Shown here one piece after another: positions 26,721 to 35,470 of a stretch of 64,000 nt of DNA; the stretch's first letter is position 1, and each line of letters begins with the position of its first letter. The position numbers and the translations under genes are program-made. The stretch spans positions 124,001-188,000 of the forward strand of contig NZ_JAAVUS010000002.1 in NCBI RefSeq assembly GCF_018449525.1, read 5' to 3'. The notes under the pieces are model-generated. The model saw nothing but the letters and a program-made list of their open reading frames with translations, was not told the DNA's origin and did not search any database. Source of the DNA: Bradyrhizobium sp. dw_78 (GTDB lineage Bacteria > Pseudomonadota > Alphaproteobacteria > Rhizobiales > Xanthobacteraceae).

Positions 26721-29114
26721 TCAGCGCTGCCCCATCATGGCCGAAGGACCAACCGCAGCAATATATGAGCTCTCGTCCCTGGCCGCCTTTTCCGCCAATT
26801 GACGCTGGATTTCCGCGACGATCGGCGCGTCGCGTTCGCTCGGCGCGGGTCTGCCAAAGAGATAGCCCTGAACCTCGCTGCATCCTTCCTCGGTTACGCG
26901 TTCCAGATGCGCCTGGGTTTCAACGCCCTCGGCGACGGTCGTCACGCCGAGCCGCTTGCCGAGATCCGCCACCACCTTGACCACAGCCGCGCAGTCCGGC
27001 CGCTTCACGGCGTCCCGGACAAAGGAGCCGTCGATCTTGATCTTGTCGAACGGGAAGGCCCTCAGATGGGCAAGCGACGAGAATCCTGTCCCGAAATCAT
27101 CGAGCGCGACGCGGACGCCCATATCGCGCGCCTGACGCAAATCGGCGATGCAGTCGAGCACGTCATTCAACAGCGCGCTTTCCGTGACCTCGATCTCCAG
27201 CCGCCCCGGCGACAGCCCGCTCTCGACCAGCGCCGTGAGAATGGCCGGAGCCAGCGTTCCCTTGCCGAGTTGCCCCGGCGAAACATTGACCGCGACGCGG
27301 GCGCCGTCGGTCCATTCGGCGGCGTCCCGGCAGGCGCGGTTGAGGACGAACAGACCGAGCTTGTCGATCAATCCGCTCCCCTCCGCCACCGGAATGAATT
27401 CGCCGGGAGAAATCCAGCCTCGTTGCGGATTGTACCAACGAAGCAGCGCCTCCCGCGCCGTGATGCGGCCGGTCTGGATATCCACGATCGGCTGGTAGAA
27501 CACGAATAGCCCGTTCTCTTCTTCGAGGGCAACGCGCAACTTTCCTTCCAGCCGCACGCGTTCCTGAATGCGCAGCTCCAGCTCGGGAGAAAACATCCTG
27601 GACGTGCCCTTGCCGGCGGCTTTCGCCGCGTAGAGCGCGATGTCGGCGCGCGACAGCAGGATCTCGGCATCGTTGCCATGGAGCGGAGCCACGGCGATAC
27701 CGATGGAAGCGCCGATCTGGACACGCCTGTCCAATTCCAGATGATAGGGCGCAACGAGGGCGTCAACCAGCCTGCCGGCCAGCGCGGGGGCTGCGTCGGG
27801 ATCCCCCTCCTCCATCAAAATCCCGAATTCGTCGCCGCCAAGCCGCCCGACCATCAGGGACGGCTGACGGCATTCGTCGCGGAGCCGGTTGGCGACCTGC
27901 TTCAGCAAGGCGTCGCCGACAAGATGGCCCATCGAGTCGTTGACGATCTTGAAGCCGTCGAGGTCAATGAACAGAAGGCCAACCCGGCTGCCCGGCTTCG
28001 CAAGGCTGAGCTCCAGCTGTTCGCGAAAGGTCGTGCGGTTGGCAAGGCCGGTCAGCGTGTCGTAATGCGCGAGTTCGCGAATGCGATTTTCCGCTTCGAC
28101 CTGTTGGGTGACGATCGACCAGGTGAGCATCGGCCCGATGTAACTGCCGTCGGTGGCGTTGACCGCGGAAATCTGCAGGTCCAGCATCTCCGGTCCCAGC
28201 TTGATGCGGGCGCGATGCGGCAGGTTGCCCGGATTTGACAGCAGCCGGCGCTGATGTTCCGGGTGCCTGTGAAAGATGTCGATGGATGCGCCAAGGAGCT
28301 CATCCGCCTTGATCGGCAGCAGGCCTTCGATCCGGCTCAGCGTTTGTTTCGAGGTTTCGTTGACATAGTTGATGTTGAAGGTCGCGGGATCGACCGTCAT
28401 CACCGCTACCGGCATGTCGTCGATCATCCGCAGCAGCCGGTATTGCTCCTGCTGCTTGCGCTGATTCTCGGCAATCAGCGCCATCGCCTCGGCCTGCGCG
28501 ACAACCAGCCGATTGAAGTCACGGCTTTGCATCAGGACAACGACCAGCACAGCGGCCATGACAAGGATGAAGTTGACGGCCATCGCAATGAAGGTCGGAT
28601 TTTCCGTCAAGGCAAAGAAGCCCACGAAGATCGTGGTCACGACAGCCGTAATGATGAGGACGGCCGAACGCAGATGCGTGAGGCAGAAAACGCAGCCGAT
28701 CACCGAGATCGCGAGGAAGAAGGCCACATAGCTTTGCGCGAAAGCATCGCCGTATGGAAAAAGCGCCAGCGCCCATGCGGGAAAGCCGACGGCAAGAATT
28801 CCCGCCATGCGGTTTGTCCGCCTCAGCTCATGGATAGCCGTTTCGGTCGTCAGGACGACGCCTCGCTTCCGCCACCAGACGGTAAGCCGGACCGCGCAAA
28901 TGATGGTCAGAACAAGCGGGCAATAAACGGTCAACCATAACGGCGCCGCATGGAGATAATCGATCGCCAATACCCAGCTACTGGCGACAAGGATAAAATA
29001 CATCAAGGGGATCAGGCTGGACAGCGCCGTACATTGTGCTTTGACCAAATCCGGATTGTCTGAGGGCAGCGCCATGACTGCCTTCGTCCTGGTAATTAAT
29101 GCATCAATAAACAT
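26721..29114 (-). CDS. Membrane-bound PAS-GGDEF-EAL protein (c-di-GMP turnover)
   Basis: 797 aa. About five or six transmembrane segments in residues 25-205, then a short coiled region, a PAS-like domain (about 215-345, DDMPVAVMTVDPATFNINYV), a GGDEF domain with intact GRLGGDEF, and an EAL domain with intact EALLRW, DDFGTGFSSLAHL and AEGVET. I see no RxxD inhibitory site before GGDEF. Both diguanylate cyclase and phosphodiesterase activities are possible. I chose ATG 29114 (after GGCAGGACGTCGT) over a TTG five codons upstream. Confidence 0.9.
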   Translation of the reverse strand: MFIDALITRTKAVMALPSDNPDLVKAQCTALSSLIPLMYFILVASSWVLAIDYLHAAPLWLTVYCPLVLTIICAVRLTVWWRKRGVVLTTETAIHELRRTNRMAGILAVGFPAWALALFPYGDAFAQSYVAFFLAISVIGCVFCLTHLRSAVLIITAVVTTIFVGFFALTENPTFIAMAVNFILVMAAVLVVVLMQSRDFNRLVVAQAEAMALIAENQRKQQEQYRLLRMIDDMPVAVMTVDPATFNINYVNETSKQTLSRIEGLLPIKADELLGASIDIFHRHPEHQRRLLSNPGNLPHRARIKLGPEMLDLQISAVNATDGSYIGPMLTWSIVTQQVEAENRIRELAHYDTLTGLANRTTFREQLELSLAKPGSRVGLLFIDLDGFKIVNDSMGHLVGDALLKQVANRLRDECRQPSLMVGRLGGDEFGILMEEGDPDAAPALAGRLVDALVAPYHLELDRRVQIGASIGIAVAPLHGNDAEILLSRADIALYAAKAAGKGTSRMFSPELELRIQERVRLEGKLRVALEEENGLFVFYQPIVDIQTGRITAREALLRWYNPQRGWISPGEFIPVAEGSGLIDKLGLFVLNRACRDAAEWTDGARVAVNVSPGQLGKGTLAPAILTALVESGLSPGRLEIEVTESALLNDVLDCIADLRQARDMGVRVALDDFGTGFSSLAHLRAFPFDKIKIDGSFVRDAVKRPDCAAVVKVVADLGKRLGVTTVAEGVETQAHLERVTEEGCSEVQGYLFGRPAPSERDAPIVAEIQRQLAEKAARDESSYIAAVGPSAMMGQR

Positions 29115-29299
29115 ACGACGTCCTGCCAACGCTGCTCGCTCAGACCGCGCCGATCTCCGCGGAACGAAAATTCATAAAGTGCCGGACCTTCGGATTCTGA
29201 CGTATCCGCGCCTGTCGTTTCAGGCATCTAATAATGTCTCTAAAGATTAAAATTCCAGCTACGCGAGCGGTTTCAGGAGCGTGAACCAGGAAGGGAGCC

Positions 29300-30442
29300 T
29301 CAACCTGCCTGGAGATGGACAGCCGTCTGCTCGTCGGACCATTGCCACCGCCCTCCGCCGGCGCGCTTCGCCGCATAAAGGGCGCGGTCGACATGTTCCA
29401 GCAATTGGGACGCCGCATTAGCGGAGGGAGCCATTTCACCCTCGGTCACCAGAATACCGGCGCTCGCGCCGATCCGAACCGACACGTCGGACAACAGGAA
29501 AGGTTGTGACAGCGCTTTGACGGCCCGTCTGGTAAGGGCAAGGGCCGCATCTCGCCCAGCCTGCCCAGCGTCCACGGATCTGAGCAACATGAATTCGTCG
29601 CCGCCGAAACGCGCCGCCATCCCATCGGCTCCGACACAATCGGTCAGGCGTTCCGCGACCTGACGAAGCAACAGGTCTCCGGCGCGGTGACCGAAGCGAT
29701 CGTTCACCGGCTTGAAACCATCGAGATCGAGAGCAACGACCGCGATGCTTGCCCTGGCACTTGCAAGGGCCGAAAGAAATGCAGCGCGGTTCGGCAGACC
29801 GGTCAGAAAATCGTGGCTCGCCTGACGCGCCAGGGCATGCTTCGCCTCCAGTCTTTCGATAAAGGCGGTGCTCAGATGACGGGAGGCTTCGCGCAGCGTT
29901 ATCCAGAACAGGAACAGCATGCAGCCGCCGATCCTGTATGGCAGCTCCGGCCGCAGAAGCCCTGCGATCGTTGTCGGAGCAAGCAACAGGGCCGACGCCA
30001 GCAACACGATCCACGGACGAACGGCAGCGCGCGAGACCATGCCGACGCAGTAGGACATCGAAAGCCCGAAAGCGAGCCAGGCTCCGGCAGCATCGCCCAG
30101 TTGAAGGGCTCGAAACGAAAGCAGACCAAGCGCAATTCCGAACGCCGCCGCCCCCACACCATAGATGCGCTCCCAGCGCACGACGTCTTCGTCGGAGAAA
30201 TTTGCCGATCGGGACCGGTAAAGATGCAGGCTATAGAGCCTCGCCGTCGATGTTATCAGAATGAAACAGGCGATCACCGAATAGCCGACGTCTCCGCTGA
30301 TGATGGCCAGCGCCACGGCGCCGCTGACCGAAGTCACCGTTATCGCCATGACCTGCGGAAGCGAGGTGTAAAGCAGCTCGATGAGCTCCCGCCGGATACT
30401 CGAACTCGGATGCAAAAATCTGAAAAAAGCCGTCGGTCCCAT
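29300..30442 (-). CDS. Membrane-bound diguanylate cyclase (GGDEF)
   Basis: 380 aa. Six or so hydrophobic segments occupy residues 20-190, followed by a GGDEF domain beginning HDFLTGLPNRAAFL near 210 with an intact ARFGGDEFMLL near 285. The I-site position reads VGAD, so the Arg of RxxD is missing and product inhibition may be absent. The sensor domain resembles in layout that of the neighbouring GGDEF-EAL protein. ATG 30442 is the first ATG that leaves the first helix intact; its ribosome site is weak. Confidence 0.88.
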   Translation of the reverse strand: MGPTAFFRFLHPSSSIRRELIELLYTSLPQVMAITVTSVSGAVALAIISGDVGYSVIACFILITSTARLYSLHLYRSRSANFSDEDVVRWERIYGVGAAAFGIALGLLSFRALQLGDAAGAWLAFGLSMSYCVGMVSRAAVRPWIVLLASALLLAPTTIAGLLRPELPYRIGGCMLFLFWITLREASRHLSTAFIERLEAKHALARQASHDFLTGLPNRAAFLSALASARASIAVVALDLDGFKPVNDRFGHRAGDLLLRQVAERLTDCVGADGMAARFGGDEFMLLRSVDAGQAGRDAALALTRRAVKALSQPFLLSDVSVRIGASAGILVTEGEMAPSANAASQLLEHVDRALYAAKRAGGGRWQWSDEQTAVHLQAG

Positions 30443-30618
30443 GCCGGGACAATGGCGTCGAGTTCCTAACAAGTCGTGGCCATGAACGGCCGGTCTGCGC
30501 AAGAATGTGATAGGCTTATTTGATAGGATTAAGAGCCCGTCAACGGTCGCCGTCGCGGGAACTTTTCTTACCAGAACCAGTGCGATTTTTCCGGTGCATT
30601 GCTGCCGGTGGATGACGG

Positions 30619-31752
30619 CTATGAAACCGCCATCGGGAGCGACTGGATCCGGGGGTAAACGCGCCGCGCATTGCCGGCAAGGATGGCGCGCTTGTGCTCG
30701 GCCGTCAGGATCGTCGAAGCGTCGATGTAGCGGCGCGTATCGTCGTAATTATGCCCGGTCTCGGGATCGACGCCCTTGACGGCGCCCAGCATCTCCGACG
30801 CGAACAGGATGTTTTCAGCGGAGATCACGCGCGTCAAAAGATCGATACCCGGCTGATGATAGATGCAGGTATCGAAGAACACGTTGTTCAGAACCAGTTC
30901 CGACAGAGGCGGCTTGTTCTGGTCCTGTGCGATGCCGCGATAGCGGCCCCAGTGGTAGGGAATCGCGCCGCCGCCATGCGGGATGATGAAACGCAGCGTC
31001 GGAAAATCCTTGAACAGATCCGACATCAGCAATTGCACGAACGCCGTGGTGTCGCCGTTGATGTAGTGGCTGCCCGTGGTGTGAAAGGCGCGGTTCGCCG
31101 CCGCACTGACATGGATCATCGCGGGGACGTCGAGTTCGACCATCTTTTCATAGAGCGGGTACCACCAGCGATCGGTCAAGGGCGGCTCGGTCCAGTAACC
31201 GCCGCTCGGGTCCGGATTGAGATTGCAGCCGACGAAACCGAGTTCCGTAACGCAGCGGACCAGTTCGCCGATGCAGTTTTCCGGCGCGACGCCCGGCGAC
31301 TGCGGCAACTGACAGACGCCGATGAAATTGTTCGGATAAAGCTGCGTCAATCGATGGATCAGATCGTTCGACACCCGTGACCAGGCGGCGCTGACCGAGG
31401 CGTCACCGATATGATGGCTCATGCCGGACGCGCGCGGCGACAGCAGCGTCGCGGATGTGCCGCGTTCGCGCTGCAGCCGCAGCTGCGCGTTTTCGACCGA
31501 GGCCCGGAGTTGATCGTCGCTGATCCGCAGTTCGTCGGTCGAAGGCCGCTGCGAGGGATCGTTGATCGCGGCGATCTGGCGCTTGCGCCAATCGAGCAAC
31601 GCCTCGGGCTCGGTGGTGTAATGACCGTGGCAGTCGATCACCAGCCCGTCGGCCCTCGCAGCGGCCTTGGCACCAGCGGCCTGCTTCGCGCCGGCCAGCG
31701 CTTCGATATTCGCCGGTGTCTCCGACGGCGTCGGGCCGGCGGCCGCGCTCAT
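30619..31752 (-). CDS. 4-oxalomesaconate hydratase-like amidohydrolase (LigJ-like)
   Basis: 377 aa. Very close in wording to the LigJ branch of the amidohydrolase superfamily, which hydrates 4-oxalomesaconate in protocatechuate 4,5-cleavage and gallate pathways: VIDCHGHYTTEPEALLDWR near residue 40-58 (metal site HGH), ISDDQLRASVENAQL, SPRASGMSHHIGD, NLNPDPSGGYWTEPPLTDRW, IIPHGGGAIPYHWGR and LFASEMLGAVKGVDPETG. The ~35-residue Ala-rich stretch before the core is not conserved, so translation may begin further in, although no better start is visible. It follows a truncated RraA/LigK-type gene, the normal pathway neighbour. Confidence 0.87.
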   Translation of the reverse strand: MSAAAGPTPSETPANIEALAGAKQAAGAKAAARADGLVIDCHGHYTTEPEALLDWRKRQIAAINDPSQRPSTDELRISDDQLRASVENAQLRLQRERGTSATLLSPRASGMSHHIGDASVSAAWSRVSNDLIHRLTQLYPNNFIGVCQLPQSPGVAPENCIGELVRCVTELGFVGCNLNPDPSGGYWTEPPLTDRWWYPLYEKMVELDVPAMIHVSAAANRAFHTTGSHYINGDTTAFVQLLMSDLFKDFPTLRFIIPHGGGAIPYHWGRYRGIAQDQNKPPLSELVLNNVFFDTCIYHQPGIDLLTRVISAENILFASEMLGAVKGVDPETGHNYDDTRRYIDASTILTAEHKRAILAGNARRVYPRIQSLPMAVS

Positions 31753-31843
31753 GCCGGGGAACACCGGGTTGCAGCAACCACATCCGCGAACCGCATCATT
31801 TCCGCCCGAAGCAAACACCAATTCTCTCCCGTTCCAGCCGGTT

Positions 31844-32080
31844 CTAATCGTCGATCTGCACGCCCAGCCGCAGCAGGGCGGCATCGACCCAGGCGCGGTC
31901 GTTGTTGCCCTGCTTGATCTCGTCGAGTTGCTTGAGCTCGGCGCGATGCCTGGCTTCCGTCGCCTTGAGGATATCCGCGGTGAAATCGAAGGGGACGCAA
32001 ACCACGCCATCGCCATCGCCGACGATCAGGTCGCCGGGCGCGATGACCATGCCGTCGATGGCGATCGGTACGTTGATTTC
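31844..32080 (-). pseudogene. 5'-truncated RraA/LigK-type aldolase remnant
   Basis: The frame ending at 31844 encodes the C-terminal part of an RraA-like protein (the family of 4-hydroxy-4-methyl-2-oxoglutarate/4-carboxy-4-hydroxy-2-oxoadipate aldolases): VPIAIDGMVIAPGDLIVGD followed by the DGVVCVP block and a helical tail. Reading upstream, similarity stops at Glu-Ile-Asn and an in-frame TGA occurs at 32083-32081; the N-terminal two thirds of the gene, including the substrate Arg-Asp region, are absent from the window. An internal ATG at 32050 could still give a 68-residue peptide. The sequence right of 32081 (32081-32206) shows no coding signal. Confidence 0.7.
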
Positions 32081-32206
32081 TCAACGAGTTGAACCCGGGA
32101 TCACGGGACGCCCTGCAGGGATTTCCTCACATCTTTTGACGAATAGGTATCTCCGATCACAGACCCCGTCCAATATTTTCGGCAAAGACCTCGCTTTGAG
32201 TATCGG

Positions 32207-33010
32207 CTAAGCCGCCGGCCGCGCGTAACGCGCCGCGGGCGTGCTGCGGGACAGGTTCGGCATCAGCTTCTGCCTCGCTGCCTCATAGGCCTGCCAGTCG
32301 CCGATGTCGGGAAGCGACGGAATGGTGACAAGCTCGCCCTGATCCAGACCCGCGAGCGCGGCGTCGACCATGTCGTCGGCCTTCATCACGATGGCGCTCG
32401 GAAGATGGCCCACGGGCACGCCGGCCAGATCCCAGAACTCGGTCGCGGTAGCGCCGGGCAGCACCGCCTGCACACGCAGGTTCTTTTCCGCGAGCTCCTT
32501 GTGTAACGATAGGCTGAGCGCCAGCACAAAGGCCTTGGTGCCGCCATACACGCCATTGAGGGTTTCGGGCGCGACGCCGGCGATCGAGGCGATGTTGATG
32601 ATCGTCCCGCCGCCACGGGCGACCAGGCCGGGCACGGCGGCATAGGTCAGGCGCGTCAGCGAGCCGACATTGAGCGATATCATCTCCTCCATCTTGTCGA
32701 CGTCGGACGAAAGCAATGGGCCCGCGGTGCCAATGCCGGCGTTGTTGACCAGCAATGTGATGCGGGTATCCGTCCGCAGCACGGTCTCGACACGGCGGAG
32801 ATCGTCGCTGTTGTTGAGGTCGGCGGCGACGATCTCGACCGCGCGTCCGGTCTCGCTCCCGAGGCGCTTGGCGAGAGTTGAAAGCTTGTCCTGGCTGCGC
32901 GCCACCAGAATCAGATCGTAGCCGCGACGGGCCAGCCGGTCCGCGTAAATCGCCCCGATGCCCGACGAGGCGCCAGTAACCAGTGCGATGCCCTTGTTCG
33001 CGTCGCTCAT
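32207..33010 (-). CDS. Short-chain dehydrogenase/reductase (SDR)
   Basis: 267 aa NAD(P)-dependent oxidoreductase of the classical SDR type. Cofactor motif TGASSGIGAIYADRLA near residue 13, NNAGIG near 90, catalytic Ser in NIASIAG near 140 and YGGTK (Tyr-x-x-x-Lys) near 155. An Arg at the start of the second strand-loop (VARSQDKL) favours NADPH. Substrate unknown. It is divergent from the GlxA-type regulator with a 123-bp gap, so the regulator probably controls it. Confidence 0.9.
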   Translation of the reverse strand: MSDANKGIALVTGASSGIGAIYADRLARRGYDLILVARSQDKLSTLAKRLGSETGRAVEIVAADLNNSDDLRRVETVLRTDTRITLLVNNAGIGTAGPLLSSDVDKMEEMISLNVGSLTRLTYAAVPGLVARGGGTIINIASIAGVAPETLNGVYGGTKAFVLALSLSLHKELAEKNLRVQAVLPGATATEFWDLAGVPVGHLPSAIVMKADDMVDAALAGLDQGELVTIPSLPDIGDWQAYEAARQKLMPNLSRSTPAARYARPAA

Positions 33011-33133
33011 GTTCGTTCTCCGTAGGTTGCCCGCACCATCCGTGGCGCGGTGACCCAGTTTCTAGCGTCGCTGGCCAATGTCTCAAATGTCATATATACC
33101 ACCTTTTATGCCATACCCGTGACGGAGACTGTC
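33011..33133. promoter_or_regulatory. Divergent promoter region between SDR and GlxA-type regulator
   Basis: 123 bp. AT-rich core around 33083-33115 (CAAATGTCATATATACCACC). A direct repeat AATGTC occurs at 33077-33082 and 33086-33091, a spacing (9 bp) like AraC-type half-sites lying on one helix face, but the match is short. Candidate operator only. Confidence 0.4.
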
Positions 33134-34072
33134 ATGCACAAAATCGGCTTTGTGGTCTTTCCCAACTTTCAGGTGATGGGTTTTGCGGCGTTGACTGCCT
33201 TCGAGGTCGCCAATCTCGTCGTAGGTGAAGATGCCTACGCCATCACGCTGCTGTCGGAGACGGGCGGCATGGTCAGATCCTCCGCCGGATTCAGCGTGGA
33301 AACGGAAGCCTTCGGCAAGACGAAATTCGACACCGTGATGATCGGCGCCAGCGCGCAGATCGAGCCGGTGACGCCGGGGCTGATTGATTTCGTCAAGCGC
33401 AGCATGAAAACCTCGCGGCGGATGGCGGCGCCCTGCACCGGCGCGTTCGTGCTGGCGGAAGCCGGCCTTCTCGACGGAAGGCGCGCGACGACGCACTGGG
33501 CGTTTGCCAGAGACCTGCAATCCCGCTTTCCGGACCTGAAAGTGGAAGAAGACCGGATCTATATTATCGACGGTTCGGTCTGGACCTCCGCCGGCATGAC
33601 GGCAAGCATCGATCTGGCGCTCGCCATGGTCGAGAAAGACCACGGACAGGAGGTCGCCCGCGCCGTCGCGCGCAAGCTCGTGGTCTATCATCGCAGGGCC
33701 GGCGGGCAGTCGCAATTCTCGACGCTGCTGGAACTCGAACCGAAATCCGACCGCATCCAGCGCACGATCGACTACGCCAGCCGGAATCTGCAACGGGAAT
33801 TGTCGGTGGAGGAATTGGCCGAGGCCGCCGGGCTAAGTCCAAGGCAATTCAGCCGCGCCTTCAAGGAAGAAACCGGGCAGTCGCCGGCCAAGGCGGTGGA
33901 GAATCTGCGCGTTGAGGCCGCCCGGCTGCTGACAGAACAAGACCGCCATTCGATGGACGTGATCGCGGACCAGACCGGCTTCGGCGATCGCGAGCGGATG
34001 CGCCGCGCCTTCCTCCGAACCCTCGGCCAGCCGCCGCAATCCATTCGTCGCAATTCGAGGTCTGCGGCGTAA
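33134..34072 (+). CDS. GlxA-family transcriptional regulator (DJ-1/PfpI domain plus AraC HTH)
   Basis: 312 aa. N-terminal class I glutamine amidotransferase-like domain with nucleophile-elbow Cys in APCTGAFVLAEAGLL near residue 98, then an AraC-type DNA-binding domain: LAEAAGLSPRQFSRAFKEET near 235-255 and IADQTGFGDRERMRRAFLR near 280-298. ATG 33134 follows GGAGACTGTC and begins MHKIGFVVFPNFQVMG, as in the family. Divergent from the SDR gene. Confidence 0.92.
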   Translation: MHKIGFVVFPNFQVMGFAALTAFEVANLVVGEDAYAITLLSETGGMVRSSAGFSVETEAFGKTKFDTVMIGASAQIEPVTPGLIDFVKRSMKTSRRMAAPCTGAFVLAEAGLLDGRRATTHWAFARDLQSRFPDLKVEEDRIYIIDGSVWTSAGMTASIDLALAMVEKDHGQEVARAVARKLVVYHRRAGGQSQFSTLLELEPKSDRIQRTIDYASRNLQRELSVEELAEAAGLSPRQFSRAFKEETGQSPAKAVENLRVEAARLLTEQDRHSMDVIADQTGFGDRERMRRAFLRTLGQPPQSIRRNSRSAA

Positions 34073-34407
34073 GGAGGCAGCGACGCAACGACGGCGCTAC
34101 GCGCCCACTTCCGGTAGGCTGGCCGCCGCGATCGCGATGATGTGGGCCAGACGGTGCCCGATCCGGGATGGCGCCCTTCGCAATAACGCAGCTACATGTT
34201 GCATGTGATATTTTCCCGCCGCGCCGGCCGAAACCATGATTTCCGCGAACAGAAACAAACGGCGCATCGCTGACTTGGCCGTGCGCGCTGGAGATGTCGA
34301 GAGCGCCGGGAAAATAGCAACATCACCATCGTCCGCCTTGCGGACGACAGTTGTTTTCTTGCTGTGATGGGACCGGTAACGGAAGAAATATTCTCCCGGA
34401 AATTCGG
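34073..34407. other. Gene-free intergenic stretch
   Basis: 335 bp between the converging GlxA-type regulator and the 2-hydroxyacid dehydrogenase gene. I see no coding frame. Small structures: palindrome ACATG-TTG-CATGT near 34192-34205 and hairpin CGTCCGC-CTT-GCGGACG near 34334-34350 followed by a T-richer stretch, possibly a terminator for the rightward gene. Confidence 0.4.
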
Positions 34408-35457
34408 CTATGCCGGCAGGAATCCGAACGCCTGCTCGAAGCGCTTGACGTAGCGCGGCCAGACCTCGGGGTTGATGATGCGCGGCGGGCGTTTGCCGTC
34501 GAGCGCATCGAGCACCTGTTCGGCGGCGATCCGGCCCATGTTCTCGCGCGCTTCCCGGGTCACGCCGGCAGTGTGCGGGCTGGCCAGGACATTATCGAAC
34601 TGCAACAGCGGATGGTCCGGCGGCGGCGGCTCCTTGGCCCAGACATCGAGACCCGCGCCCGCGATCTGCTTGTTGCGCAAGGCGTCGGCGAGCGCGGCCT
34701 CATCGTGGATGAAGCCCCTCGCGGTGGTGATGAAATAAGCGTGCTTCTGCATCAGCGCGAATTCGCGCGCACCGATCATGTTGCGGTTGTCCCTGGTCAG
34801 CGGACAGGAGATCGACACATAGTCGGAGCGGCGCAGCAGTTCATCCAGCTCGACCTTCTCGCCGCCGCGCGCCGCCATCTCGGTGGTCGAAAGATAAGGA
34901 TCGTAAGCCAGCACGTTCATCCGGAACAGGCCCTTGCAGAGTTCGGCAATGCGGCGGCCGACATTGCCGAGCCCGATAATGCCGATGGTCTTGCCCTGCG
35001 CCTCGGTGCCCATCAGCGCGTTGCGATTGACGTTGGCCTCGCGCCGCAGCGCACGATCGGCCTCGACAATGCGCTTCGACAGCGTGAGCAGCATCCCGAG
35101 CGCATGTTCGGCCACCGAATTGGCGTTGCCGCCGGACTGGTTGACGACGACGACGCCCGCTTCCGTGCAGGCCTCGACATCGACGGGATCGAAACCCGCG
35201 CCATTGCTGGACACGATCAGGAGGTTCGGCGCGCGCCGCAACAGATCATGGCCGGCATGGAAATGCGGCGCGATCTCGTCGCGCGCGGCGCCGATCTGGT
35301 AGACATGCGCCGCCGCCAGGATCGGCGCGGCGGTTTCGTCCGGGCTTTCGTTCTCGAGCCGGTCGAGCCGCACATCGGGCCGCGCCCGCAAGATATCGGC
35401 ATAGATCTCATGGGCGAGGTATTTGACGTAGAACACGCGCTTGTTGTTGACGGACAT
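34408..35457 (-). CDS. D-isomer-specific 2-hydroxyacid dehydrogenase
   Basis: 349 aa NAD(P)-dependent oxidoreductase. Rossmann motif GKTIGIIGLGNVGRRIAELC near residue 154-173, catalytic Arg region (TTARGFIHDEAALADAL), Glu in GLDVWAKEPPP and His in LASPHTAGVT, all in standard order and length. Likely interconverts a 2-oxo acid and a D-2-hydroxy acid. It is the downstream member of a three-gene leftward operon with a LigI-like lactonase and a TctC-type binding protein, so the substrate is probably a carboxylated aromatic breakdown product (inference). Confidence 0.9.
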   Translation of the reverse strand: MSVNNKRVFYVKYLAHEIYADILRARPDVRLDRLENESPDETAAPILAAAHVYQIGAARDEIAPHFHAGHDLLRRAPNLLIVSSNGAGFDPVDVEACTEAGVVVVNQSGGNANSVAEHALGMLLTLSKRIVEADRALRREANVNRNALMGTEAQGKTIGIIGLGNVGRRIAELCKGLFRMNVLAYDPYLSTTEMAARGGEKVELDELLRRSDYVSISCPLTRDNRNMIGAREFALMQKHAYFITTARGFIHDEAALADALRNKQIAGAGLDVWAKEPPPPDHPLLQFDNVLASPHTAGVTREARENMGRIAAEQVLDALDGKRPPRIINPEVWPRYVKRFEQAFGFLPA

Positions 35458-35470
35458 TGATCACAGACCT

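Noticed and set aside
32081..32120. CCCGGGTTCAACTC-like segment at the RraA breakpoint, reminiscent of a tRNA T-arm (possible attachment site)
   Set aside because: No cloverleaf, anticodon arm or CCA-side stem can be drawn around it, and no integrase gene is nearby.
33094..33115. TATACCA and TATGCCATACC near the GlxA-type regulator, resembling pieces of the same operator
   Set aside because: Half-sites are not in the 7-3-7 arrangement and the region has its own regulator; likely chance in AT-rich promoter DNA.
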